From NCBI GenBank assembly GCA_900752785.1, contig CAADWP010000162.1:1-33809 (forward strand): 33,809 bases of DNA. Direction: 5' to 3'. Made by a program: the position numbers and the translations under genes. The stretch is from an uncultured Ruminococcus sp. GTDB lineage: Bacteria; Bacillota; Clostridia; Oscillospirales; Ruminococcaceae. Below the pieces are notes generated by a model, which was not told the origin of the DNA, did no database searches, and worked only from the letters and a program-made list of their open reading frames with translations. Below, in pieces: positions 17,562 to 25,563 of the stretch. The stretch's first letter is position 1. The number at the start of each line of letters is the position of its first letter.

Positions 17562-19325
17562 GTGAGGGAAAGAACGGAACGCCGCAGGAGATTCAATAAG
17601 AGAAACGAGCTGATGATCCTCTCGCTGGCAGCCGCGTTAGGATTTACGCTCATGCTGTTTTCTCCTGTTGAGGTGTATACGGCAAATCCCGATTCCTTTG
17701 GTGTGGAGTTCCGTTATATAGCTGTGCCCATGCTTTGTTTTGCCGTGCTGACTACGGCTGCGCTTGCAGGGCTTATGAATCTTTTACTTTTTATAAGCGA
17801 GAAGCTTTGCAGCGTCTTTTCAAAGGCGCTGCTGGGGCTTCTTTTTGCTTTTTTTGTACAGTCGGTATTCATGGAGGGGAATATGCCGATTGTCATTCAA
17901 AATGATACGCGTTATAATGAATATAAGACGTCTATTTACGCTAACGCGGCGATATTCTTCCTTGTTTTCATTTCGCCGCTTGCGGTGCATATAGCTGTGA
18001 AGCTTATAAAAAAGGAAAGCTCCAAGGAAAATTCTATGGGAGCATGGATGACCGCAGGATTTGCAGCGGCTATTTTTATCTTTAATATGGGAAGTTCAGG
18101 TTTAAAGCTTCTGAATGTAGATCTGGACGGCTATAACGGCATTCATAGACAGTATCTTTCCTATGAACCCGTAATGTCCCTTTCAAAAGAGGAAAATATT
18201 GTGGTATTTCTTGCAGATCGTCTTGACAGGGAATGGCTTGACGACGTTATTGAGGGATACCCCGAGCTTGAAACCGAATTTAGCGGCTTTACGTATTATC
18301 GTAACAATGTTTCCGAGGGCACAAGCACATTTCCGGTAGTTCCCTCAATGCTTACGGCAAGTGATTACAAGGGCGAGGAATGGCCTGATTACCTCAGTAA
18401 TGCATGGTCGGGCGAAACAATTGCCAAGAAGCTTAAAAACAGCGGTTATAATGTCTATCTCGTACCGGACAGCATAACCACCCTCAGCAGCGTATCTCAG
18501 GTAAACGGTCAGTGCGATAATGTGAAAGAATACAGAGAGTGTGAATTGAGGCTGCGTATATTTGGAAAAAGAGCGGTACTGCCCGTTATGGTCAAGCTTT
18601 CTTTAGCGAGGATGTCGCCTTATGTAATGAAGCATCGCCTTACCTATTGGATGGGAGCAAATTTTACCAGAAACTTTTTTGCTGCCGACGATAAATCAGA
18701 TGCGGTCGGACCTCAGTCAAATGTGAACGGGGACATAAAATTTTATCAATATATGAAAAATAACGGGCTTAACAGCGAGAGCGAAGCTAAGACTTTCACT
18801 TTTGTTCATCTTAACTGCGCTCATGCGGTTGACAGCTCGATTTCCTCAATATATGGTTTTACGGGAGCGTCCGACGTTTATTCGACGATTCGCGGCGATC
18901 TTGAAATTATTCTTGAATACATCCGTCGTTTAAAAGAAATGGGCGTATTTGACAACACCACCATAATAGTTCTTGGCGATCATGGCAGAGCACCGCGTGA
19001 GCTTAAAGGCGGGCAGGATGCTCTTAACAGTGCGATTACTTCGGCGCTGCTTATAAAGCCTGCGCGAGCAGCGGAAGAACGTTTGAAAATCGACAGTGAT
19101 TCCGAGCTTTCAACTGCTTTTTTTTCCGCAAGTATACTGGAATATGCAGGGATAGACCATTCGGAGTATGGTTATTCTTATAACGATATAATAAACGGCG
19201 GTATCAGTACCGAAAGACTTCTGCGAAGCTATGATTTTGCAGGCTACGGCAGAATGGTATATCAGGCTCTGTATAAGATCGTTGGAAATGCCCGCGATTT
19301 TGAAAATTGGGAAAGGGTAGAGTAA
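17562..19325 (+). CDS. LtaS-like membrane phosphotransferase / sulfatase-fold protein, copy 2
   Basis: A 587-residue paralogue of the preceding gene, alignable almost throughout (shared FSPVE/MD, MSLSKEENIVVFLADRLD, YKGEEWPDYLS, ILEYAGIDHSEYGYSYNDIINGG). It has the same five helices and extracellular domain. Thr256 in TSTFPVVP is the nucleophile candidate, and Asp473-His474 in LGDHG are metal ligands. It lacks the long Lys-rich tail: only RERTERRRRFNKRNE precedes helix 1. The start is GTG, with AAGGAAG 9 nt upstream. No separate promoter is seen in the 57-nt gap, so it is probably co-transcribed with copy 1. Confidence 0.75.
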   Translation: MRERTERRRRFNKRNELMILSLAAALGFTLMLFSPVEVYTANPDSFGVEFRYIAVPMLCFAVLTTAALAGLMNLLLFISEKLCSVFSKALLGLLFAFFVQSVFMEGNMPIVIQNDTRYNEYKTSIYANAAIFFLVFISPLAVHIAVKLIKKESSKENSMGAWMTAGFAAAIFIFNMGSSGLKLLNVDLDGYNGIHRQYLSYEPVMSLSKEENIVVFLADRLDREWLDDVIEGYPELETEFSGFTYYRNNVSEGTSTFPVVPSMLTASDYKGEEWPDYLSNAWSGETIAKKLKNSGYNVYLVPDSITTLSSVSQVNGQCDNVKEYRECELRLRIFGKRAVLPVMVKLSLARMSPYVMKHRLTYWMGANFTRNFFAADDKSDAVGPQSNVNGDIKFYQYMKNNGLNSESEAKTFTFVHLNCAHAVDSSISSIYGFTGASDVYSTIRGDLEIILEYIRRLKEMGVFDNTTIIVLGDHGRAPRELKGGQDALNSAITSALLIKPARAAEERLKIDSDSELSTAFFSASILEYAGIDHSEYGYSYNDIINGGISTERLLRSYDFAGYGRMVYQALYKIVGNARDFENWERVE

Positions 19326-19358
19326 ATGATTTTATAGTGTTTTGTCTGATAATTCCTC

Positions 19359-19387
19359 TTGACACAGAGCAGAAAAAGGTATATAAT
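19359..19387 (+). promoter_or_regulatory. consensus promoter of the SGNH-dockerin gene
   Basis: TTGACA (19359-19364), 17 nt, TATAAT (19382-19387). Exact consensus. Expected start about 45 nt before the ATG. Confidence 0.88.
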
Positions 19388-19437
19388 CTTAACATAGGAA
19401 ATTATACGTTTGAATATATCCTATAAGGAGGATAAAA

Positions 19438-20790
19438 ATGAAAAAAGTATTATCATTTATGCTTTCTGCGGCTTTAGGAGCTTCTGTTTTCGTAGGTTCA
19501 GGACTTAACGCCGAAAGTGAAAGCGGTTCAAATAATAATTTTGTGCTTTTCGGTGACAGCATTGCTTCTGGTTATGGTCTTGCCGAAAATGAATATAACT
19601 ATGGGCAGATATGCGCCGATTATTATGATTCCGACGTCGCAAATTATGCCGTTTCAGGAGATACATCCGATGATCTTCTCAAGGTCATTGCCGGTCTTGA
19701 CGCTTCACAGCGGCAGACTGTTGCCGATTCGGGAATTATAGTGATTTCTGTTGGAGGCAACGATATTCTGCATTATACTTCAAAATATTTGATAAATTAT
19801 GCCGCAAAGAAGAATATGCTCAATGCGGGGTATACTTCTGCGGATATTCCTGATGATCCCGACATCGGCGATCTTAAAAAATATGTGAATTTTGACGGTA
19901 AGGGCGGTCTTATTGAATATGCCAAATCCGGTTTTATTGCTGCATCCGAGCTTGCGGGGGAGCTGAAGCTGCTTGCGGCTAATCTGAGGATCGGTGATAA
20001 TGAAAAATACGAGGGAATTATTGCAAATAAGACTGTTCCGAATATTCAAAAAGCGGTGAACGACATTAAAGCTATCAATCCCGATGCCAAGATAATTGTA
20101 CAGACGATCTATCAGCCTATTCAGATCGAAAAAAGCTATATTGATGAAAATTACGGAGAAAACGCTTCTGCCTATAACGATCTTATCGGTCAGATCAGAA
20201 GTAATTACCGCTTTGTTATGGAAGCGTTTAGAACAGAGCTTCAGCAGGTAGAAGGAATAGCGGTTGCTGATGTTTTATACGATTTTACTTCTGTTGCAGA
20301 CGGAGTTTCTCAGAACGCGTTAAATCCCGGTCATGCAAATTATTTCACTGATATTCAGAAATCGGGCGATGAAAGAGATCTTCATCCTAATCAGAAAGGT
20401 CATCTTGCAATAGCTGCCAAAATTATAAATACTGTTGGTGAGCTGCATGACGACAGCGGTCTTCTTTCTCAGCTTTATAAAAATCTTAATGACAAGTCAA
20501 AGTATCCGTCGATCGCTCTTGACACATATAAGACTGCTGCGGGAAAGCTTATGAAGGGCGATGTGAATTTTGATGAAAAGGTAGATTCCAGAGACGCAGC
20601 TCTTGTAATGAAAAATTATGTCAGCCTTTCTACAGGCAGTACTTTTCTTTCAAATCTTCAAAGCGACTGCGCTGATGTGAATGATGATGAAAAATATAAC
20701 ATTGAAGACGCTTATGAGATCATGAAGTATTATACTTATGTCTCAGCAGGAAATATCTGCACCTTTGAGGAATTTCAAAAGATAAAATAG
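19438..20790 (+). CDS. SGNH/GDSL hydrolase with C-terminal dockerin
   Basis: A 450-residue secreted esterase-type enzyme. A signal peptide (1 to about 25) is followed by an SGNH hydrolase domain: block I FGDSIASGYG (Ser nucleophile, about residue 41), block III SVGGND, and block V DLHPNQKGH carrying the catalytic Asp and His. The C-terminus (about 378-450) is a dockerin: GDVNFDEKVDSRDAALVMKNY, then ADVNDDEKYNIEDAYEIMKYY. Both calcium loops are recognisable, but with more substitutions than in the other dockerin here. Such enzymes usually deacetylate plant polysaccharides or cleave short esters; the substrate is not visible. AAGGAGG precedes the ATG. It stands alone between its own consensus promoter and a triple terminator. 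Confidence 0.88.
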   Translation: MKKVLSFMLSAALGASVFVGSGLNAESESGSNNNFVLFGDSIASGYGLAENEYNYGQICADYYDSDVANYAVSGDTSDDLLKVIAGLDASQRQTVADSGIIVISVGGNDILHYTSKYLINYAAKKNMLNAGYTSADIPDDPDIGDLKKYVNFDGKGGLIEYAKSGFIAASELAGELKLLAANLRIGDNEKYEGIIANKTVPNIQKAVNDIKAINPDAKIIVQTIYQPIQIEKSYIDENYGENASAYNDLIGQIRSNYRFVMEAFRTELQQVEGIAVADVLYDFTSVADGVSQNALNPGHANYFTDIQKSGDERDLHPNQKGHLAIAAKIINTVGELHDDSGLLSQLYKNLNDKSKYPSIALDTYKTAAGKLMKGDVNFDEKVDSRDAALVMKNYVSLSTGSTFLSNLQSDCADVNDDEKYNIEDAYEIMKYYTYVSAGNICTFEEFQKIK

Positions 20791-20796
20791 ATAATA

Positions 20797-20822
20797 AAAA
20801 GGCATCCATTCGGATGCCTTTT
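20797..20822 (+). terminator. terminator 1 after the SGNH-dockerin gene
   Basis: An 11-bp perfect stem, AAAAGGCATCC at 20797-20807 with 20812-20822, and a 4-nt loop. It begins 7 nt past the stop codon. Confidence 0.85.
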
Positions 20823-20831
20823 AGCCTGTCA

Positions 20832-20860
20832 AAAAAGTCCAGTTTCAAACTGGACTTTTT
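20832..20860. terminator. hairpin 2, symmetrical terminator
   Basis: A 14-bp perfect inverted repeat around one base: AAAAAGTCCAGTTT at 20832-20845 with 20847-20860. The A-run before and U-run after make it usable on either strand. Confidence 0.75.
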
Positions 20861-20870
20861 CGACAGACTG

Positions 20871-20897
20871 AACCGTCAGCTATAACTGCTGACGGTT
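20871..20897 (+). terminator. hairpin 3 with U-rich tail
   Basis: A 10-bp perfect stem, AACCGTCAGC at 20871-20880 with 20888-20897, followed by TTCTTTTCT. It is preceded by TTTTTCGACAGACTGAA, a segment also present near 9089-9104. Confidence 0.7.
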
Positions 20898-21110
20898 TCT
20901 TTTCTCAATCGGTTATTTTTCTTTGCTTCCTATTTAAGTCACGTAGATTCGTGTTTGCTTATTTCAGCATCGCTGTTTTTTGCTCCGCTGCCAACTGCCG
21001 CGGTCAATAATAAAGCTGTTGAAGTTATTAATGCAATTTTTGCAGGAATATTTGTTTATTATAGCAATAATATAACCCCCGATTTTTGCGGATCAGGGGT
21101 TGTAAAATAA
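20886..21110 (+). other. orphan open frame, possible gene remnant
   Basis: About 74 codons stay open in one plus-strand frame from 20886 to the TAA at 21108-21110. From a TTG at 20955 the product would be a 51-residue hydrophobic peptide (SLFFAPLPTAAVNNKAVEV, then NAIFAGIFVYYSNN). There is no ATG, no ribosome binding site and no recognised family. The 3' part runs through the terminator of the opposite gene. Either a decayed membrane-protein fragment or chance. Confidence 0.25.
21074..21101 (-). terminator. terminator of the CPBP protease gene
   Basis: AACCCC (21074-21079) pairs with GGGGTT (21096-21101), with three further inner pairs after one mismatch. Leftward RNA continues with UUAUAUUAUUG. 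It starts 11 nt past the stop. Confidence 0.7.
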
Positions 21111-21111
21111 T

Positions 21112-22326
21112 TTATATAATTTCTTTTACATAATTTAGTATCGGATTATCTACGATATATGACATCATATAAATAACCTGAAGCCAGAAAGCAGAAGCGA
21201 CGATAAAAGTAACGGATGCAACCGACAATCCTCGGCGGCTCTGCTTTGGGGTAGGGGAGGGTATTTTATCCGATATCCTGAAAATAACAAACATAATTGC
21301 GCCCAGAGCGGCAAGGGTAACATAGATCATGTTGAATATTCCCAACTCTACGCCGCTGAGATTAAGCATGGAAGTAATATTAGTAAAGGAATTTACAAAT
21401 ATATGAACGACGATCGCCGGAATTATAGAGTTGTGCTTTAGCGTGATATGAGCTAAAAAAATGCCGATTATAAAGGCTAAGATGAATTGCGGGATATTAG
21501 CATGGGCAAGTCCGAAAAATACTGCTGTGGCAAAGACTCCGAATCGCTGATTTGCCCTCGAGAAAGTTTTTAGCAGCATTCCGCGGAAGAAAAATTCTTC
21601 TGTGACGGGAGCAATAATGCAGCGGTATATCATCATAATAGCCGCGCCCATTGAAGTGACTGCCGTTCCCTCAAGATTCAGAACGTTCGTAGTTGATCCG
21701 TAGTGAGTGAAGATGTCTTCAATAAAATCAGAAGCAAGAATGGATACAAGCAGCAAGAAAATCGCTATAAGACAGTGATGTAAGGCGCTCCAAGGACTGT
21801 AATTGCGAGTTTTTACAAGATCGCCCGCTTTTATCTTTGCCAGTTTAAGTCCTGCCAGAGCTGTAAGTACATTGGCAAGCAGATAAACAAGCATATTAAC
21901 AGAGGCGAAAATAGCCGAACCTTTCATATATGTGATTATGGAGTTTCCGTCAGCGTCAGGATTTATTCCGATCAGGATATGGGATATTAAAATGATAAGC
22001 AGCGAAGCGATCCAGTCCGCCGCCGCAAATCTTATGAAAACACAGCCTCCGCCGATAGCATAGCTGCGCTTGATGCGCCGTTTTTCGCTGTAATCCGGCT
22101 CCAGAGGTATTTCAAAGCTCGGATCGGTTATTTCGGGAAGAATTTCGGAATAGTCTCCGCTGTAGCCTCGGTATTCTGTGGGATTTTTAAACGGATCCTC
22201 GCAGTCATGGATGGATTTGTGTGCGTTATCTCGTTCTTTTTCGTCAAGAAGATTATTCAGCCTATATATTTCATGGTTCAAGGCAGATAACTCCGCCCTG
22301 TACTCGGGAGTTGTATTTTCGGTCAT
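21112..22326 (-). CDS. CPBP family intramembrane metalloprotease
   Basis: A 404-residue membrane protein. A soluble N-terminal region of about 110 residues with a coiled-coil-like start is followed by eight or so hydrophobic segments. The CPBP/ABI signature is complete: EEFFFRG (motif 1, in APVTEEFFFRGMLLKTF), FGLAHAN (motif 2 His) and HIFVNSF (motif 3 His/Asn). Related proteins include Rce1-type prenyl-protein proteases and bacteriocin self-protection proteins. Nothing nearby suggests a bacteriocin. The start at 22326 has GAGGAG 7 nt upstream; the 18 extra codons of the longest frame are rejected because they run over the -10 box of the promoter. Confidence 0.85.
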   Translation of the reverse strand: MTENTTPEYRAELSALNHEIYRLNNLLDEKERDNAHKSIHDCEDPFKNPTEYRGYSGDYSEILPEITDPSFEIPLEPDYSEKRRIKRSYAIGGGCVFIRFAAADWIASLLIILISHILIGINPDADGNSIITYMKGSAIFASVNMLVYLLANVLTALAGLKLAKIKAGDLVKTRNYSPWSALHHCLIAIFLLLVSILASDFIEDIFTHYGSTTNVLNLEGTAVTSMGAAIMMIYRCIIAPVTEEFFFRGMLLKTFSRANQRFGVFATAVFFGLAHANIPQFILAFIIGIFLAHITLKHNSIIPAIVVHIFVNSFTNITSMLNLSGVELGIFNMIYVTLAALGAIMFVIFRISDKIPSPTPKQSRRGLSVASVTFIVASAFWLQVIYMMSYIVDNPILNYVKEII

Positions 22327-22351
22327 TCCTCCGCTCCTCTCGTTTTTTTCT

Positions 22352-22380
22352 ATTATATCATATAATTTACTAAAAATCAA
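22352..22380 (-). promoter_or_regulatory. promoter of the CPBP gene, inside the element
   Basis: On the minus strand, TTGATT (22375-22380), 17 nt, TATAAT (22352-22357). The transcript would start about 20 nt before the ATG and include its GAGGAG. Confidence 0.75.
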
Positions 22381-22425
22381 CAGGCGCGGAGAAAAATAAA
22401 TTTCGGAAAATTATCTTCGCGCCTG

Positions 22426-22454
22426 TTGCTATTTTTGCTATTATATGATATAAT
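22426..22454 (+). promoter_or_regulatory. promoter of the Nudix gene, inside the element
   Basis: TTGCTA (22426-22431), 17 nt, TATAAT (22449-22454). The same pair and spacing recurs in the element copy upstream of corA. Confidence 0.7.
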
Positions 22455-22499
22455 ATTTATGAAACAATTACTATGCTCCAGAGCAAGAAAGGAAAAGTT

Positions 22500-22916
22500 A
22501 TGCTTCACGAGAAATCATGCGGTGCGATAGTGTACCGTAAGTTTCACGGAAATACGGAAATATTGCTTATAAAGCACATTAACAGTGGGCATTGGTCGTT
22601 CCCGAAGGGGCACGTAGAGCCGGGGGAGACAGAAATTGAAACGGCTCAGCGTGAGATCATGGAGGAAACCTCCATAGATGTGATAATAGACCCAACTTTT
22701 CGTGAGACAGTGTCATATTCGCCGAAAAAGGATACCATAAAGGTTGTGGTATATTTTCTTGCAAAGGCGAAAAATGTTGATTTTATTCCGCAGGAGGACG
22801 AGATCGCTGAGATCCGCTGGGTAGATATCGCCTATGCTGCAAATATTTTGTCATATGAAAACGATAAGACAATTGTCTCTAAAGCCAGAAACGCTATTAA
22901 AGAGGCGATATCTTGA
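22500..22916 (+). CDS. Nudix hydrolase, Ap4A-hydrolase-like
   Basis: A 138-residue Nudix protein. The Nudix box is complete (GHVEPGETEIETAQREIMEETSI, about residues 38-60; form GX5EX7REUXEEXGU with Ser in place of the last Gly). The N-terminus EKSCGAIVYRK and the segment WSFPKGHVEPGE resemble asymmetric diadenosine tetraphosphate hydrolases and RNA pyrophosphohydrolase-like enzymes, so a nucleoside-diphosphate-linked substrate is likely. ATG at 22500 is preferred because AAAGGA lies about 6 nt upstream; an in-frame ATG at 22473 has none. The gap to polA is 106 nt with no obvious terminator. Confidence 0.88.
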   Translation: MLHEKSCGAIVYRKFHGNTEILLIKHINSGHWSFPKGHVEPGETEIETAQREIMEETSIDVIIDPTFRETVSYSPKKDTIKVVVYFLAKAKNVDFIPQEDEIAEIRWVDIAYAANILSYENDKTIVSKARNAIKEAIS

Positions 22917-23022
22917 AAGCTCATATATGAATTACGGATAAGTTATTCTTCCGCTGTTTAAATTTATAAATTTCAGAATAGAGCAGACAGCAGGAGGACG
23001 TAATAAAACAAAGGGGGAACTT

Positions 23023-25560
23023 ATGACTCTTCTCGCAATAGACGGAAACAGTATTCTGAACCGTGCGTTTTACGGTATAAAGCTGCTCTCCAATAAAAAC
23101 GGCGTTTTTACTAACGCCGTTTTCGGATTTATGAATATCTATCTAAAAAATATCGCCGAGGTAAAGCCTGACGCTGTGGCTGTGGCATTCGACCTGCGTT
23201 CGCCGACATTCCGCCATAAGGCGGTGAACTACTATAAAGCCAACCGCAAGGGGATGCCGCCTGAACTTGCACAGCAGCTTCCCATTGTTAAGGAGCTTCT
23301 CGGGCTTATGGGAGTTGCGGTAGTAGAATGCGAGGGCTATGAGGCAGACGATGTGCTCGGAACATTGTCCAGAGCGTGTACGGATTCGGGAAACCATTGC
23401 TGTGTTCTTACAGGAGACCGCGACAGCTTGCAGCTTGTTGACGAAAATGTGACGGTGCTTCTTGCTACAAACAGGGAGACTATCCGTTTTACTCCGGAAC
23501 GTTTTTTGGAGGAATACGGTTTTGAGCCTATAAAGCTTATAGATCTGAAAGCTCTTATGGGGGATAGCTCCGATAATATTCCCGGCGTTCCCGGAATAGG
23601 CGAAAAAACGGCTTCAGCTCTTATAAAGGAATACGGTACGATTGAAAGACTGTATGAAAATTACGAAAATTCCACACTGACAAAAGGAGTTAAGACGAAG
23701 CTTGCGAACGGTGTGGATTCGGCAAAGGAAAGCAAGTGGCTTGCAACGATAGTCCGCGACGCTCCCGTTAATACAGACCTTAAAAGCTATATCCCGAAGG
23801 CTTTCGATAAATCGGGCGTAAGCCGGCTGCTTACTGAGCTTGAAATGTTCAAGCTTCTTGAGAAGCTTGGCATTAGCGCGCCTGAAAATGCGAACTACTG
23901 TGAAAAAAAGGAAGACGCTACGGTTGAAAAGCTTGAAATTACCGAAAGTGTTCTTACAATTGACGTTATCGACAAGCTTGTAAAGTGCGAGTATCTTTTT
24001 GACGGAGAAGCTGTCACTATCCGCAGCGGAAATACAGTCTACAGTTCCTCGGATGAAAGTATAATAAGCAGGTTTATGGCTTCAGACTGCGAAAAATCCA
24101 CCAACGACGGAAAAGCTCATTATCGTTGGGCAATGGCTCGCGGAGGCACGCTTAATAATCTGAAAAACGACGCGGCTATATGCGGCTATCTTCTGAACAG
24201 TTCGGCTGCGGATTATACGATTGATAAGCTTTGCAGCGAATACGGTGTTCATTATTATGCGGAAAACGAACGATTTGCTGATCTTCTGTCTCTTAGGGAG
24301 CTTATCTCGAAGCTCCGCGAAGAGATCGAAAAAGAGGGGATGACTAATCTCCTTGATAAAGTGGAGATGCCTCTGACCGAGGTTCTTGCCTCGATGGAGC
24401 ATACGGGGATATGTGTTGACCGAAGCGGCGTTGAGAAATTCGGCGTATATCTTTCGGAGATGATAGAGGAGACTCAGCAGATCGTCTATGACGAAGCAGG
24501 TCATAAATTCAATATTTCTTCTCCAAAGCAGCTCGGTACGGTTCTTTTTGAGGAACTGGGGCTGCCTGCAAAGAAAAAGACCAAGAGCGGATATTCAACA
24601 AATGCCGACGTTCTTGAGGAACTGAGAAATTATTCTCCGATAGTTGACAATGTGCTGAAATATCGACAATATACAAAGCTGAATTCAACCTACGTCACGG
24701 GACTTTTGGATAAAATAGGAACTGACGGACGTATCCATACATGTTTTCGACAGACAGAAACGCGTACGGGACGAATATCGTCTACCGAGCCGAATTTGCA
24801 GAATATTCCGGTGCGCACGGAGCTTGGCTCGCAGATGAGAAAATTTTTTATCGCAGGCGAGGGAAGATGCCTTGTGGATGCCGATTACAGTCAGATCGAG
24901 CTGCGTGTAATGGCGCATCTCTGCGGCGATGAAAATATGATCTCCGCATTTACGTCGGGTGAAGATATTCACGCCTCAACTGCCGCACAAGTCTTTGATA
25001 TGCCGATGTTTATGGTCACTTCTGAGATGCGAAGCGCCGCAAAGGCTGTAAATTTTGGAATAATCTATGGTATCGGCGCGTTTTCGCTGTCAAAGGATAT
25101 CGGTACAAGCGTTGCACAGGCAAAAAAATATATAGCCGACTATCTTGCAAAATACCCGAAAGTAAACGAATTTATGGAATCCACTGTGGACAATGCTATA
25201 AGCAGCGGATTTGTGACAACAATGTTCGGACGAAAACGGCGTATTCCCGAGCTTGCGTCCTCGAATAAAACGCTTCAGGCTGCCGGAAAGCGCATTGCCA
25301 TGAATACTCCCGTTCAGGGAACTGCCGCAGACCTTATCAAGATCGCTATGATAAACGTTTATGATCGGCTGCGCCATGAAAATCTTGACGCGAAGCTGAT
25401 ATTGCAGGTGCATGACGAGCTTATCGCAGAATCGTCGCTTTCCGACGCCGAACGTGTTGCGCAGGTGCTGCAGGAGGAAATGCAGGGCGTGTATGATATG
25501 CGCGTACCGCTCTCTGCGGATGTTCACACGGGTGACAGTTGGTATGAGGCTAAGGGCTGA
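23023..25560 (+). CDS. polA: DNA polymerase I
   Basis: An 845-residue polymerase for Okazaki-fragment processing and repair. Residues 1 to about 290 form the 5'-3' exonuclease: MTLLAIDGNSILNRAFYG, the acidic EGYEADDVLGTLSR, TGDRDSLQL, and the helix-hairpin-helix GVPGIGEKTASALI. About 310-460 correspond to the 3'-5' exonuclease fold, but the usual DxE and following acidic residues are absent, so proofreading is probably lost. The polymerase motifs are intact: A DADYSQIELRVMAHL (from about 619), B RSAAKAVNFGIIYG (about 670), C QVHDEL (about 795). AAGGGGG lies before the ATG. It heads a tight cluster with rimI and tsaD. Confidence 0.97.
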   Translation: MTLLAIDGNSILNRAFYGIKLLSNKNGVFTNAVFGFMNIYLKNIAEVKPDAVAVAFDLRSPTFRHKAVNYYKANRKGMPPELAQQLPIVKELLGLMGVAVVECEGYEADDVLGTLSRACTDSGNHCCVLTGDRDSLQLVDENVTVLLATNRETIRFTPERFLEEYGFEPIKLIDLKALMGDSSDNIPGVPGIGEKTASALIKEYGTIERLYENYENSTLTKGVKTKLANGVDSAKESKWLATIVRDAPVNTDLKSYIPKAFDKSGVSRLLTELEMFKLLEKLGISAPENANYCEKKEDATVEKLEITESVLTIDVIDKLVKCEYLFDGEAVTIRSGNTVYSSSDESIISRFMASDCEKSTNDGKAHYRWAMARGGTLNNLKNDAAICGYLLNSSAADYTIDKLCSEYGVHYYAENERFADLLSLRELISKLREEIEKEGMTNLLDKVEMPLTEVLASMEHTGICVDRSGVEKFGVYLSEMIEETQQIVYDEAGHKFNISSPKQLGTVLFEELGLPAKKKTKSGYSTNADVLEELRNYSPIVDNVLKYRQYTKLNSTYVTGLLDKIGTDGRIHTCFRQTETRTGRISSTEPNLQNIPVRTELGSQMRKFFIAGEGRCLVDADYSQIELRVMAHLCGDENMISAFTSGEDIHASTAAQVFDMPMFMVTSEMRSAAKAVNFGIIYGIGAFSLSKDIGTSVAQAKKYIADYLAKYPKVNEFMESTVDNAISSGFVTTMFGRKRRIPELASSNKTLQAAGKRIAMNTPVQGTAADLIKIAMINVYDRLRHENLDAKLILQVHDELIAESSLSDAERVAQVLQEEMQGVYDMRVPLSADVHTGDSWYEAKG

Positions 25561-25563
25561 TTT

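Larger units (their letters stand above)
22351..22457. repeat. palindromic interspersed element with outward promoters, copy 1
   Basis: A 107-nt imperfect palindrome. Each arm runs inward from TATTATATCATATAAT through an A-rich segment to AACAGGCGCG. The arms flank a core of about 25 nt (AAATTTCGGAAAATTATCTT in part). A second copy in opposite orientation lies at 33642-33717 and matches over about 70 nt. Each arm carries a TATAAT pointing out of the element, so the divergent CPBP and Nudix genes both take their promoters from it. No coding capacity; resembles a MITE or long REP-type element. Confidence 0.75.

Noticed and set aside
17542..17565. Seven-codon ORF ending at the GTG of LtaS-like copy 2
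   Set aside because: ATG at 17542 reads to a TGA overlapping the GTG, which looks like translational coupling, but no ribosome binding site precedes it and its own codons form the site for the GTG. Probably chance.
24748..24770. Copy of the CGACAGACTGAA motif inside polA
   Set aside because: The bases TTTTCGACAGACAGAAAC encode the conserved FRQTETR of DNA polymerase I and are not followed by a hairpin; coincidence.
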